Assembly (NCBI GenBank): GCA_046290815.1
Contig: JBKBUF010000027.1
Coordinates: 1-64,000, forward strand
Reading direction: 5' to 3'
Source: JBKBUF01 sp046290815
Lineage (GTDB): Bacteria; Bacteroidota; Bacteroidia; Cytophagales; Cytophagaceae
DNA length: 64,000 bases
Shown here: positions 53,314-62,725 of the stretch, one piece after another
Numbering within the stretch: position 1 is the stretch's first letter
How the letters are laid out: every line of letters starts with the position of its first letter
Notes under the pieces: model-generated
What the model saw: only the letters and a program-made list of their open reading frames with translations
What the model was told of the DNA's origin: nothing
Databases searched by the model: none
Program-made: the position numbers and the translations under genes

Positions 53314-56300
53314 TTACATCTTGTGTACCTTGTAAATCCTGGTGTTATCTTTAGAGCTCAGATGAAGAAAATAAATACCCACAGGAAACTCAGAGCCAAA
53401 ATTTAAAATCTGACTTGTGCTTAATTTTCCGGAAGAAAATATTTCTACACCTTCAACTGAAAAAACAGAAATAGAAACTTCTTCTCCATCCGGAATTACC
53501 AATTTTATATAAATCTGATCAGAAAACGGATTTGGATAGATCTCAGCATTCACAGTCAACTCAAATGTCACAATTATAATGTTGCTATAGGTCCTGGTTC
53601 CGTTATAATCTACCTGAGTAAGCCTGTAATAAGCCTGAACTGAAGGAACATTGTGATCTGTAAAATCATATTGTGAAACTGACTGACTGTTACCTTTACC
53701 TTGTACCAATCCGATCTGATAATAATTCTTCCCATCAAAAGACCGTTCCACGATGAAATTCCTGTTGTCTTTTTCCCAGGCAGTAGACCAAAATAATAAT
53801 GCATTTTCACCAGATGAAAATCCGGAGAATGAAAGTAATTCTACAGGAGTTGTTCCATCACAACTTACAAATACCTCACCAGCAGGATCAGGTGTAACCC
53901 CCAGTATTTTTGCATATGCAGTATTTTTTATTTGTGATGCACATGTTGAAACAGTTCCGGACCAGGAATAAACTATCACTTCATTTGCTAATACCGGGCC
54001 AGAGATTGTCTGCCAGGTAACAGTACCCGCTAAATTTGATCCGGAATAATTATTACCATTATGTAAAGCATTGGCTGCAGATACAAAGGTGATCTGCGAA
54101 GGTATCGGGTCTGTCATCTGTAATAGAAAACCTGAATCGAGATGTGTGTACCAGTTACTAATTCGTGCACCTGCATCCCCGGTTGTGGTTTTTACACCGG
54201 CATAGCCTGCATGTACAGGTAATCCTGTAAAGGAAAATGTAGGAGACCCCGGCAATACGGCGTTAGGTACTGCCACCCAAATATTAGCAGCTCCGTTTAC
54301 CAGCTGAATCTGGAAATCAAAAGAAGTGGATGCTGCTGTTGCAAAAGGCACTGTTTGAGCCGAACCTATTTCCACATCTCCCGGCATACTAAACACCCTT
54401 ACCTGTACATTATTACCTGTTTGTGGCCTGAAATAAAATTCTATCCATGAAGTTCCATTATGTCTTGCAATAATCCGGTAGGTTCTGTCAATAGGAATTG
54501 AAAACGTCCCTCTGATGGTACCATTTGTTCCATGAGAATACCTGTGCGTCCAGGATCTCGTATTCCACGTTGTACTTACAAGACTTATTTCTGTAGGATT
54601 ATTCAATACTATATTATTTCCGCCTTCTCTGATATTCCAGTCAGCGGTAGTCATATTTCCTTGTACAACCGTGCCATCAAGATTTGTATAAGTGATGGTA
54701 TATGTGATGGACTCTCCTGAGCCATAAACTGCTTTATCGGCAGTTTTGGTCATGGAAGGAGAAGTAATAGTTACAGGCGTGCAACTTACCTGAGTTTTAA
54801 CAGAATCTCTTGCCATCGGTTCTCTATCGGCCTCAGCTGTTGCTTTATTTTCAAATTCAGAAGGATCAGGATCATCAGGACAACCAAAATAAGAAGCGTC
54901 ATTTACCCTTACCCAAAATTTATAGACAATAGAATCTCCTATGTTTAACTGAGCAATCGTTGGCCAGGTAATAACATTTCCTGCCAATGTACCTGTCGGA
55001 TATCCGGTGAAATAATTCACAAAGGAAACATGATCAGGGAGAATGTCTTTTACAATTATGTTAGTAAGCTCCCTGCCCGTTACAGGTGCATTACCATAAG
55101 CTCTTCTCCAGGTATATCCATCCCACTCTTCCACCAACTGCCTGGTCAAAGCAGCAACGGTACCGTTGCAGTAACCAGGATGATGCGTAGTTACAGGCAA
55201 ATCCGGATTGGCAGGATCTGTCCAGTCATTTCCAATGGGATAATAAGGTGAAACTGCAGCCATTGAAGCAGCAGGTTCTGCCGACCAGTCGGTAGTATAG
55301 TCTACTGCCACTCCCGCATTAATATCATAAACAACTCTTTGAGGTGCAACAGCCCCTTCATGGATATACATTGGCTGATTGTTATACCATTCAAGATGGA
55401 GATATGGCTGAGCTTTCTGATCAGGAAAATTCAGCATAACACGATGATTCCAGGTAGCACCAACAGGAAGTACCTGACTCGAATAAGTAGGTGCAGGCGT
55501 GCAACCCTGATTATATATCAGGGTATAAGAATATGCAGGGGGACCTGGTTTTTTCATATAATATGATACCCTGTAATTTCTGTAGTTTATCACAGGCTCA
55601 TGAGCTGCTTGGAACACTCTGTATTTTAAAGTCAGGATAGAAGGATGATTGGTAAGCCCTGAGTGCGCGGAAGTAATCTTCACTCCCGGTCTTCCTCCAT
55701 TGAGGAAAGGAACAGGATTGTTTTTTACTACAATTGTATAAGAAATTGTGTCACCAACCATAACAACAGGTTTACTTGCCCTCTTTCTTATTGACAATGG
55801 TTTTTCAGTAAGTATATCCACACAATTTCTTTCCATAACATCTGTAATATTATTTGGATATTCATTACTTATCCATCCATATCCATTACTACATGAGATG
55901 GTGGCTGAATTGCATAATCTTCCTGTTGCAGCTGCTGTTACTCTTACCTGTAAGGTTACCGATCCCATGGTAGATGAAAGACCATTGGTAACAAATCCGG
56001 GTACAGCACCGATATTCCATGTCACAGTACTTCCTGCCGCAGTGCCACCATTAGAGGCTGATACAAATGCAAGTCCGGCAGGTAAGTTATCTGTAATGAC
56101 AACGTTAGCGGCTGAAGTTTTGGAATAGTTTCTATAGGATATGGTATATGTTAAAATGTCTCCTTCGTAAGCATAAGTTTTATCTACTGCTTTATAGACC
56201 TTCATATTTGCTTTGGACGAAATGTTTTCACCTTCCAGAATATCCATAGGATCATGATGATTACCTGTTAGTACAAGCATACCAAGGAGACGGAACCATT

Positions 56301-57882
56301 CATGGAAGTAACCTGGCATACCGTCAAGATATTTCTGTACAGCCGGTGTTGTTTTATCTTGATTGGAGGGATCCCACTTCACAACACATTCTCTGACCAT
56401 TTCGGCCATAAGATCAAAGTCCTGAGAAACTACTGCTGCCGGAGCACCTGTACCATGAGCCCAGTTGATGGGATAAAATCTTGCAGGTGGCGGGCCTGGT
56501 GCAGGAGCTTTCGACCCGTCAGGATTATATTGAGCAAGCACTAGCGGAGTGCCACAATAAGGCAGGCCTTCCATCACTTCCGGTGAATTACTTGCATGAT
56601 ATGCATGAGGGTTTTTTAAAAAATTCGCAAAACGCAATGCCATATCATATTCATAAGTATTCGTTCCCGGCACAGCCTGATGTGTTACCGGATCCCATGT
56701 CAGCTGCGGTGCTCCGTTCCACAAGTAATTCAGGATTGTTCTCCAACCGTATCTGAAATCTTCTCCGTCAACAAAGCTTTTGAAACTGGCCGTCTTTGTA
56801 TTTTCATCAATTCCTACCACTCCTGCCCAAGGTATCAATCCCTGAGCATATGCCTGTCCTATTGTCCAGTCATCAGACGCTTCTCCTCTTCGGAATTGGT
56901 TAACAAGAAAGGCAGGCAAACCTTCTGCCTGCAACATATCTCCAAAAGATCTGAAATATGCCGGTGCGGCATAATCTACATAGGTATTATAACCACCATC
57001 ACATGCAGTTCCACAATATGCCGGACCGGGATTCAAAGGAGTGTAACCCATATATCCGCCATTGGCCCAAGTGGTAATTTCTTTTGTTACATCACCATCT
57101 TTTCTATAGCCATCAAAACCTATCACCCCTGGTTTATGTGTTCCCCAGGGAGTAGGTACAGGTTCTACCATAGCTTTAATAAACTTTATAGCTTCATTCT
57201 TATAAGTTACAGGCGTGCCGTCACAAGGATTTATGCAAATAACTCCATTATCTCCCCATTGCTTCCACGCCATGAGCAATGCCAGAGCGACATCTTCATT
57301 TCCATCCAATGCAGCACCGCCATAAATACCACCACCATTTACACTGGTTAAAGTCCAGTTGTTATTAAATTTATCACCTGCTCCTGAAAGACCAGGATTA
57401 CCAAAAGTATAAGGGGGATTGGTTACACAATCAACAAACCGGGTTGCTTCCTGAAACTGCCTGTCATGAATATACATGTAGTATCCGTCGAAGGTAGCTT
57501 TATCCGCCATATATGCGGCAGCAAGAAGATAATACCCATCTCCTTCAACACAGTGGCAATGACCGATGTCATTAGAGGGAGTATGATTAGGGGCAATGTA
57601 TTTAACACCTGCGACAGTCACAGGTGCAAAATTAGCACCCACATTGTACGTCATATTATTGCAAAGTATCTTATAGGCATCCCTAATTCTTTGCTCCATT
57701 TCTGCATGAGTAACTCCAACCGGATTTTTATGCGCCAGGTTTTCAATACCACCGGTATATCCCAGAAACTGGGGAAACGGATAATTAGGATTTCCCGTGT
57801 TTATATTTGCAGGAACCTGCGACCTAACAGCAAAAACCGGAAAAATAAATAATATAAAAATGAAATATCTGTAACCCTTCAT
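53314..57882 (-). CDS. Giant GH8 enzyme with DUF11 repeats and T9SS sorting domain
   Basis: A 1522-residue protein from the ATG at 57882 (frame open to 57960), which gives a signal peptide MKGYRYFIFILFIFPVFAVRSQ. Residues 30-540 match GH8 (beta-1,4-glucanase/xylanase clan M): VEGDGYYLLAAAYMADKATFDG contains the acid Glu, and DGNEDVALALLMAWKQWGDNG the substrate-binding Asp region. DUF11-type repeats follow (about 575-690, 695-900 and around 1060: YEGDILTYTISYRNYS, VGDTISYTIVVKNN, GSGESITYTITYTNL). A lectin-like insert lies at about 1090-1230, and a type-A sorting domain (AEIYPNPFSDQIYIKL) at the end. It would act outside the cell on cellulose or hemicellulose. A TAGGCAATACTGCTCAT element lies 62 bp upstream. 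Confidence 0.9.
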   Translation of the reverse strand: MKGYRYFIFILFIFPVFAVRSQVPANINTGNPNYPFPQFLGYTGGIENLAHKNPVGVTHAEMEQRIRDAYKILCNNMTYNVGANFAPVTVAGVKYIAPNHTPSNDIGHCHCVEGDGYYLLAAAYMADKATFDGYYMYIHDRQFQEATRFVDCVTNPPYTFGNPGLSGAGDKFNNNWTLTSVNGGGIYGGAALDGNEDVALALLMAWKQWGDNGVICINPCDGTPVTYKNEAIKFIKAMVEPVPTPWGTHKPGVIGFDGYRKDGDVTKEITTWANGGYMGYTPLNPGPAYCGTACDGGYNTYVDYAAPAYFRSFGDMLQAEGLPAFLVNQFRRGEASDDWTIGQAYAQGLIPWAGVVGIDENTKTASFKSFVDGEDFRYGWRTILNYLWNGAPQLTWDPVTHQAVPGTNTYEYDMALRFANFLKNPHAYHASNSPEVMEGLPYCGTPLVLAQYNPDGSKAPAPGPPPARFYPINWAHGTGAPAAVVSQDFDLMAEMVRECVVKWDPSNQDKTTPAVQKYLDGMPGYFHEWFRLLGMLVLTGNHHDPMDILEGENISSKANMKVYKAVDKTYAYEGDILTYTISYRNYSKTSAANVVITDNLPAGLAFVSASNGGTAAGSTVTWNIGAVPGFVTNGLSSTMGSVTLQVRVTAAATGRLCNSATISCSNGYGWISNEYPNNITDVMERNCVDILTEKPLSIRKRASKPVVMVGDTISYTIVVKNNPVPFLNGGRPGVKITSAHSGLTNHPSILTLKYRVFQAAHEPVINYRNYRVSYYMKKPGPPAYSYTLIYNQGCTPAPTYSSQVLPVGATWNHRVMLNFPDQKAQPYLHLEWYNNQPMYIHEGAVAPQRVVYDINAGVAVDYTTDWSAEPAASMAAVSPYYPIGNDWTDPANPDLPVTTHHPGYCNGTVAALTRQLVEEWDGYTWRRAYGNAPVTGRELTNIIVKDILPDHVSFVNYFTGYPTGTLAGNVITWPTIAQLNIGDSIVYKFWVRVNDASYFGCPDDPDPSEFENKATAEADREPMARDSVKTQVSCTPVTITSPSMTKTADKAVYGSGESITYTITYTNLDGTVVQGNMTTADWNIREGGNNIVLNNPTEISLVSTTWNTRSWTHRYSHGTNGTIRGTFSIPIDRTYRIIARHNGTSWIEFYFRPQTGNNVQVRVFSMPGDVEIGSAQTVPFATAASTSFDFQIQLVNGAANIWVAVPNAVLPGSPTFSFTGLPVHAGYAGVKTTTGDAGARISNWYTHLDSGFLLQMTDPIPSQITFVSAANALHNGNNYSGSNLAGTVTWQTISGPVLANEVIVYSWSGTVSTCASQIKNTAYAKILGVTPDPAGEVFVSCDGTTPVELLSFSGFSSGENALLFWSTAWEKDNRNFIVERSFDGKNYYQIGLVQGKGNSQSVSQYDFTDHNVPSVQAYYRLTQVDYNGTRTYSNIIIVTFELTVNAEIYPNPFSDQIYIKLVIPDGEEVSISVFSVEGVEIFSSGKLSTSQILNFGSEFPVGIYFLHLSSKDNTRIYKVHKM

Positions 57883-58234
57883 ATTAGTTAGAAGATTGAT
57901 TTGATATCTAATTAAAAATAAAAACAAAAAGTGATGTTTTCCATAGGCAATACTGCTCATTTATCTGAGCTGTACCCCCGGAAAAAAATATGATTTGCAA
58001 AAATAAACTTATGGTTAAATTAACCATCCTGATGCATCATGAACATGATATAGTTTCCTGAATAATTTACTTATGAAGCAAGTTTAAAAATATCATTTAT
58101 TAATGATATGATAGTAATAAAATAAATAATAATTCATAAGCTTCATTTGAATTATTCAGTTTAAAAATTGATTTTCAAAATTCCATAACCTTAGTTTTTC
58201 CCTCTCGTAAATAAATCATTTCAACAGCTATGAT
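57883..58234. other. Divergent promoter region between GH8 and kinase genes
   Basis: A 352-bp gap between two divergently transcribed genes. It contains the TAGGCAATACTGCTCAT element at 57944-57960, near the GH8 start, and long AT-rich stretches further right toward the kinase gene. No open frame, RNA gene or repeat is supported. Confidence 0.5.
57944..57960 (-). promoter_or_regulatory. Conserved upstream element of T9SS cargo gene
   Basis: TAGGCAATACTGCTCAT on the plus strand; 14 of 17 bases match 62613-62629 upstream of another cargo gene, at nearly the same distance from the start (62 versus about 74 bp). The core GCA-N4-TGC is palindromic, as for a dimeric regulator. Confidence 0.4.
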
Positions 58235-59548
58235 ATGCAACACCAGGAAACCATTCAAATGATAAGAAGCAAAAATGAAATTATTTTCAGGATGCTTCTA
58301 ATTCCATTGTCTCTTTTATCTCTGATTATTCTAATTTTCAATTTTTATTCAGGAAAAGAGCTTTTCACTGTTACAACAATCTTCTTCAGTATTTGCACCT
58401 GCATTCTGATTTTAAAGTATCAATCAAACCATAATTTAAATATTAAAATCCTGCTGCTTCTGTTATTTAATCTTTCAATATTCCAGGCAAATCAACTGGT
58501 TACAAACGGAGGGTTATATTTTTATTATTTACCTCTAATGCTTGCTCCTTTTTCCATTTTTGAAAGCAATCAGAAAGCTGTTTTGTTTCTATGTTCATTA
58601 GTCTCTCTTTCATGTCTTATATATTTCAGTATAACAGATTTTTCTTCCGAACACTCTAACGAAAGTATTTTTAAATATGCCTTTATTGTCAATCTTTTCA
58701 ACAGTCTTGTTATTCTGATTTATACAATATATTTCTCAATTAACCTTGCGGAAAAATTTTCACAAAAGCTTATGAAAAGAAACAGAAAGCTTGGCAAAAA
58801 AAATAATGAACTGAAGAGCTTAAATAACAATCTTCAACAATTAATATATACCACATCTCACGATATACATTCCCCTCTTGCCTCACTTCAGGGCTTGATT
58901 TATATAGCAGAAAAAAATGTTGTTGATAAAGAAGTTCAGGGATATTTTCATAAAATACTTCAACAGGTGAAGAATATTGAAAATTCCGCTTTGGAAACAT
59001 TAGAATTTTATAATTATGAATTAAAGGAACCTACTATAGAAAATGTGGATTTGCATTCCATGGTAAGTGAAATAATAGAAAGTTATTCATTTCTTGGTCA
59101 TGCTGAAAAAATAACATATAATATATTAATCCCGGAAAAAAGAAACTATTTACTAAACAGGCATTGTATTAAAACCATCTTAAGAAATCTGATTTCTAAC
59201 TCCATAAAGTACCATGATTATCATAAAGAGAAATGTATAATAGAAATATCAGTTACAGAAAATGAAGAATGTATTTCGATTGTAATTAAAGACAACGGAA
59301 AAGGTATTTCTTCGGGTCATGCTGATAAAATATTTGATAAATTTTACAGGATCCCTAATCAATCTGTAAAAGGAACGGGTCTTGGATTATACATTGTGAA
59401 ACAAGCAGTAAAAAAGCTTAAAGGTTCAATTGTCGTAGACTCAAAAGAAAAGGAATGGACTTCTTTTGTTATTCAACTTCCAAAAGAATCTGCTATTGAA
59501 GAAAGCAATACTGATATTAATCTAAGCCCAGATTATAAGAAAGCATAA
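58235..59548 (+). CDS. Membrane sensor histidine kinase
   Basis: A 437-residue protein with about six membrane helices (residues 20-175) and a linker coiled coil. The dimerisation domain has YTTSHDIHSPLASLQGLIYIA (phospho-accepting His near residue 211). The HATPase domain keeps RNLISNSIKYHD (N box), IKDNGKGI (G1) and GTGLGLYIVKQ (G2). There is no periplasmic domain. No response regulator gene is adjacent. The last 32 bp overlap the end of the convergent porP/sprF gene, so the two transcripts are antisense there. Confidence 0.9.
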   Translation: MQHQETIQMIRSKNEIIFRMLLIPLSLLSLIILIFNFYSGKELFTVTTIFFSICTCILILKYQSNHNLNIKILLLLLFNLSIFQANQLVTNGGLYFYYLPLMLAPFSIFESNQKAVLFLCSLVSLSCLIYFSITDFSSEHSNESIFKYAFIVNLFNSLVILIYTIYFSINLAEKFSQKLMKRNRKLGKKNNELKSLNNNLQQLIYTTSHDIHSPLASLQGLIYIAEKNVVDKEVQGYFHKILQQVKNIENSALETLEFYNYELKEPTIENVDLHSMVSEIIESYSFLGHAEKITYNILIPEKRNYLLNRHCIKTILRNLISNSIKYHDYHKEKCIIEISVTENEECISIVIKDNGKGISSGHADKIFDKFYRIPNQSVKGTGLGLYIVKQAVKKLKGSIVVDSKEKEWTSFVIQLPKESAIEESNTDINLSPDYKKA

Positions 59549-60401
59549 TTTCATGGGAATTAAGATACCCCAAACGAACATTAGGCTGATAAACATCAAA
59601 GGAATAACCCATTTTCAATTTATCTATCAATTTCAATTGTATTATTCCTGTAAATGCATTATTTACCCTGTATCCTGCACCTGCAGATAACCATTCGTTT
59701 AAGTGAAATGTGCCGTTCAGGTGTATCAGTAATGGATATGCATAATGATGTTTAATTAATAAAGAAGGCTCAAACTGTATTGCAGGACTAATATTCGTCT
59801 TTATACCTCCAAAGGCTATATAGTTACTTCTAATGTTTGCAGTTTTTCTATCAGGAGAATCAAATATTCCTGACTGATCATAAACGATAAGATCAGGAAC
59901 AGAAACACCAAGGTAAAATTGATCATTGGAATAATAAGCACCGGCTCCGAATTTCGGGAGTATGGCAGATTTTACATTATCAGAAAAAACGGGATCTCCC
60001 TGCTCGATGATAAAAACATTTGTAAGCCTGGCGGAGTAATACGAAATTCCTGCCCGTAATCCAAAAGAAAGTCCGGACCCTCCAAGGTTGTATGAAAAAC
60101 TTCCTAATACATCCGTCTGAGATGTTACTCCCGACCTGTCATTTGCCAGGTTTAAACCCAATCCTACATTTTTGCCTACTGGCGCATCAATACTAAATAA
60201 CTGTGTGTTGGGTGAACCCTTCACTCCAAGCCACTGGCTTCTGTGAAGAAGCGAAGCGCTTGTTTGTTCATTACTACCTGCATAGGCAGGATTATAATAC
60301 ATCCTGTTGTACATATACTGACTAAGTACCGGTAATTGCTGAGCAGAAACCATCACTGATGTCAGAATTAAAAATAAGAAAAGAATATAGGTCTTCATCA
60401 T
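59517..60401 (-). CDS. PorP/SprF-family type IX secretion membrane protein
   Basis: A 294-residue outer-membrane protein with a signal peptide (cleavage after SAQ). YMYNRMYYNPAYAGSNEQTSASLLHRSQWLGVKGSPNTQLFSIDAPV is the diagnostic PorP/SprF start; amphipathic strands follow and the C-terminus is MLSYNLGLD. SprF-type proteins are needed to secrete and attach the adjacent cargo that ends in a type-B sorting domain. It starts 8 bp after the stop of exactly such a gene (60409-62538), forming a cargo-partner operon. Confidence 0.92.
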   Translation of the reverse strand: MMKTYILFLFLILTSVMVSAQQLPVLSQYMYNRMYYNPAYAGSNEQTSASLLHRSQWLGVKGSPNTQLFSIDAPVGKNVGLGLNLANDRSGVTSQTDVLGSFSYNLGGSGLSFGLRAGISYYSARLTNVFIIEQGDPVFSDNVKSAILPKFGAGAYYSNDQFYLGVSVPDLIVYDQSGIFDSPDRKTANIRSNYIAFGGIKTNISPAIQFEPSLLIKHHYAYPLLIHLNGTFHLNEWLSAGAGYRVNNAFTGIIQLKLIDKLKMGYSFDVYQPNVRLGYLNSHEIMLSYNLGLD

Positions 60402-60408
60402 TGTAGTT

Positions 60409-62538
60409 TTATCTTCTTATTTCAACAAAACTTTTAATAGTCGTTGATTTATCTTTAGTTGTTATCACATAATAGTAAGTGCCATCTGACAACAGCGTTC
60501 CATCCAAATTATTTCCATCCCATTGATTTTTGTAGTCTTCTGATGAGAAAACCAGGCCGCCATCTCTGGTATATACATAAAGACTTATAGGATTAGATGG
60601 ATTTACTCCCAACACCACGAAATAATCATTATATGAATCTCCGTTTGGCGAGAACCCTTCCGGGGCAATAAGATGGTAATTCTGTTGCAAAGTAATTACA
60701 GCACTTCCGGTAAATGTACCTTCCACATCATTAGCGTCTTTCAGACCGGTGATAACGTATGTTCCCGGTAAATTGACGGATTTATAATAAGTGGTTGAAT
60801 TAATGATCAGAGTTTCAGTACTGCTTCCGTTAGAGAAATTAAGGGTAAAGGGCGCTACCCCGGTGATTTCAATTTTAATAAAAGCAGTTTCGCCCTGACT
60901 TATGGTTTTACTACCGGAAATAACTGCATGAGCTTTCTCATAAAGGGACACAACAGCAACACCATTAAAATTTCCTTCCACCCCATTAGCATCAATAATT
61001 TTAGTGATGCTATATATTCCCGCATCTGATACAACTCTGGTAAAAACAGTGGAATTGATATTTAAAACTTCTGATACTGACCCTTTGGTAAGTGTGACAG
61101 AAAAGGGTGCCACTCCTGTCAAATCAATTCTTATTTCTGCCGTCTCTCCTTCTTTAATAGTACCTCCTCCTGAAATGACTGCAGTTGGAATATTCACTAT
61201 TACATTTCTAAATCTTGCTTTCCAGCCATCATCAATAGAAGCCGGCATATCAGGACTCAATTGAAAATGAAAGGTAAGACTTCCATCCGACGCTGTTGAA
61301 GTGATGGTTCCAGGATTTGAATTATAAAATCTACCTAAAACCGGGGCTGAAAGGGAATTGCCATTATGAATTTCAAGAAAATCACATCCGGATTCACTGC
61401 ACAGATCCAGTTGAGTGAATTCTACCTGAACTTTAGTACCGATATATTTCGGAAAAACAGTAAATACATACGTAGTTCGGGAAGGAGAACCATCCGGTCC
61501 TCCATCATCATAAAAGTATTTATTTCCTACAACAGCACTGCCGTTTCTTATATATATGGAATCATATATTATTCTTGCCCCTGCAGGATTCGGGTTTTCA
61601 GGAATGTATGTTTCCGCGGAAACAATAACGGAATGACATATACCATCAATATAGTTGTCCAATGCTTCATCATTTTCTGTTACATCATAAGCAAGCCAGA
61701 AAAAATTTTTCCCTTGCTCAAGCTGCAGATTACCTTCAAAACTAAAGTCACCGGAGGGAATTTCAACTACTTCTCCGAAACTGTTTTCGATAGAAAATTC
61801 ACGATCTGTTCCCGTATAATACAGTCTGGCATTTTTAATATTTTCAAGGGATGAGGTGCCTTCAGGAGAAAAATTAAGCTGAGTTATGGTTAATGGAACA
61901 TTTCTACCCTGTGTTTCTACTGCCACCGCAAGCACTTTCTGACTTTCGGATCCGGGAAATACGCTTTCCTTAATCTGGAATAATTCCGTTCTTAAATATT
62001 CCATATTAAACGGGCTGATAACTGTAACCGTGTAATCCTCTGTTTCTCCCCAATACATTTTGTTACAGTCGTCAGTTGATGCGGTACTAAAATCTCCTGC
62101 ACGTACTCTCATTCTTATGTCACCTGAAATTCCGGAGGGAATTGTAATTTTAAAGTAATGAGGTTGGTCAGAAGGAGCATAACCAACATCAAAAAATTCT
62201 CCCGGATCTCTGAAATCAAAATCCTTATTAAAATCAAAGTAAAGTCGTACTACTTTTTCGCTTTTGCATTTTATCATTATCTCATAAGTTCCTCCCTGCT
62301 CCAGAGTAGTAGTGAACAAAGCTTTGTCGTAATTGATGTAATTATTGGCATTTCCATTACATCCACTTCCTTTGTTACTTAAGTTATTAAGAGTAAAATC
62401 ATCAATATAACTTATATTATAAATATTTTCGGCACAAATATTATGATAAGCAGGAATACAATATTGTCCATTCACATCCGGAGAAACAGTTGTTATAATT
62501 ATGATTAGAAGAAATACAACAGGCAAAAAAGTCTTCAT
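60409..62538 (-). CDS. Modular secreted protein with type-B (gliding-associated) C-terminal domain
   Basis: A 709-residue protein; the ATG at 62538 is used because the upstream codon at 62544 is TTG. Signal peptide to about residue 25. A GEVED-like domain (about 60-170, LYFDFNKDFDFRDPGEFFDV ... WGETEDYTVTV) is followed by a region resembling BNR/sialidase-associated beta modules (180-320). A CUB-like domain (330-440) follows, and two Ig-like repeats have the same GETAEIRIDLTGVAPFSVTLT pattern (445-615). The end is the gliding-motility type-B domain (PEGFSPNGDSYNDYFVVLG ... NQWDGNNLDGTLLSDGTYYYVI). It forms an operon with porP/sprF. Probably a surface protein attached via its partner. A TAGGCACTATTGCTTAT element lies about 74 bp upstream. 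Confidence 0.88.
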   Translation of the reverse strand: MKTFLPVVFLLIIIITTVSPDVNGQYCIPAYHNICAENIYNISYIDDFTLNNLSNKGSGCNGNANNYINYDKALFTTTLEQGGTYEIMIKCKSEKVVRLYFDFNKDFDFRDPGEFFDVGYAPSDQPHYFKITIPSGISGDIRMRVRAGDFSTASTDDCNKMYWGETEDYTVTVISPFNMEYLRTELFQIKESVFPGSESQKVLAVAVETQGRNVPLTITQLNFSPEGTSSLENIKNARLYYTGTDREFSIENSFGEVVEIPSGDFSFEGNLQLEQGKNFFWLAYDVTENDEALDNYIDGICHSVIVSAETYIPENPNPAGARIIYDSIYIRNGSAVVGNKYFYDDGGPDGSPSRTTYVFTVFPKYIGTKVQVEFTQLDLCSESGCDFLEIHNGNSLSAPVLGRFYNSNPGTITSTASDGSLTFHFQLSPDMPASIDDGWKARFRNVIVNIPTAVISGGGTIKEGETAEIRIDLTGVAPFSVTLTKGSVSEVLNINSTVFTRVVSDAGIYSITKIIDANGVEGNFNGVAVVSLYEKAHAVISGSKTISQGETAFIKIEITGVAPFTLNFSNGSSTETLIINSTTYYKSVNLPGTYVITGLKDANDVEGTFTGSAVITLQQNYHLIAPEGFSPNGDSYNDYFVVLGVNPSNPISLYVYTRDGGLVFSSEDYKNQWDGNNLDGTLLSDGTYYYVITTKDKSTTIKSFVEIRR

Positions 62539-62612
62539 ATGCAAAATGATTATATCTGTAAAAGTATATTAAGCGTGACAAGATATAAATAGGTGTTGCA
62601 CCTCAATTTTTG

Positions 62613-62629
62613 TAGGCACTATTGCTTAT
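62613..62629 (-). promoter_or_regulatory. Conserved upstream element of type-B cargo operon
   Basis: TAGGCACTATTGCTTAT matches the element before the GH8 gene in 14 of 17 bases. Just downstream toward the gene lies AGGTG-TTG-CACCT at 62590-62602, a 5-bp-arm inverted repeat. Confidence 0.4.
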
Positions 62630-62651
62630 GAATTATCGAAGGGTATTGGAT

Positions 62652-62687
62652 AAAAAAGCCACAATCGAAAGCAGATACGATTGTGGC
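62652..62687 (-). terminator. Intrinsic terminator of AcpH-like gene
   Basis: GCCACAATCG and CGATTGTGGC form a perfect 10-bp stem with a 10-nt loop; on the minus strand six T follow. It starts about 40 bp after the stop at 62726. Confidence 0.9.
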
Positions 62688-62725
62688 AATCAAAAAATTA
62701 ATTTACTTAATATAAAAGGCTTTGA

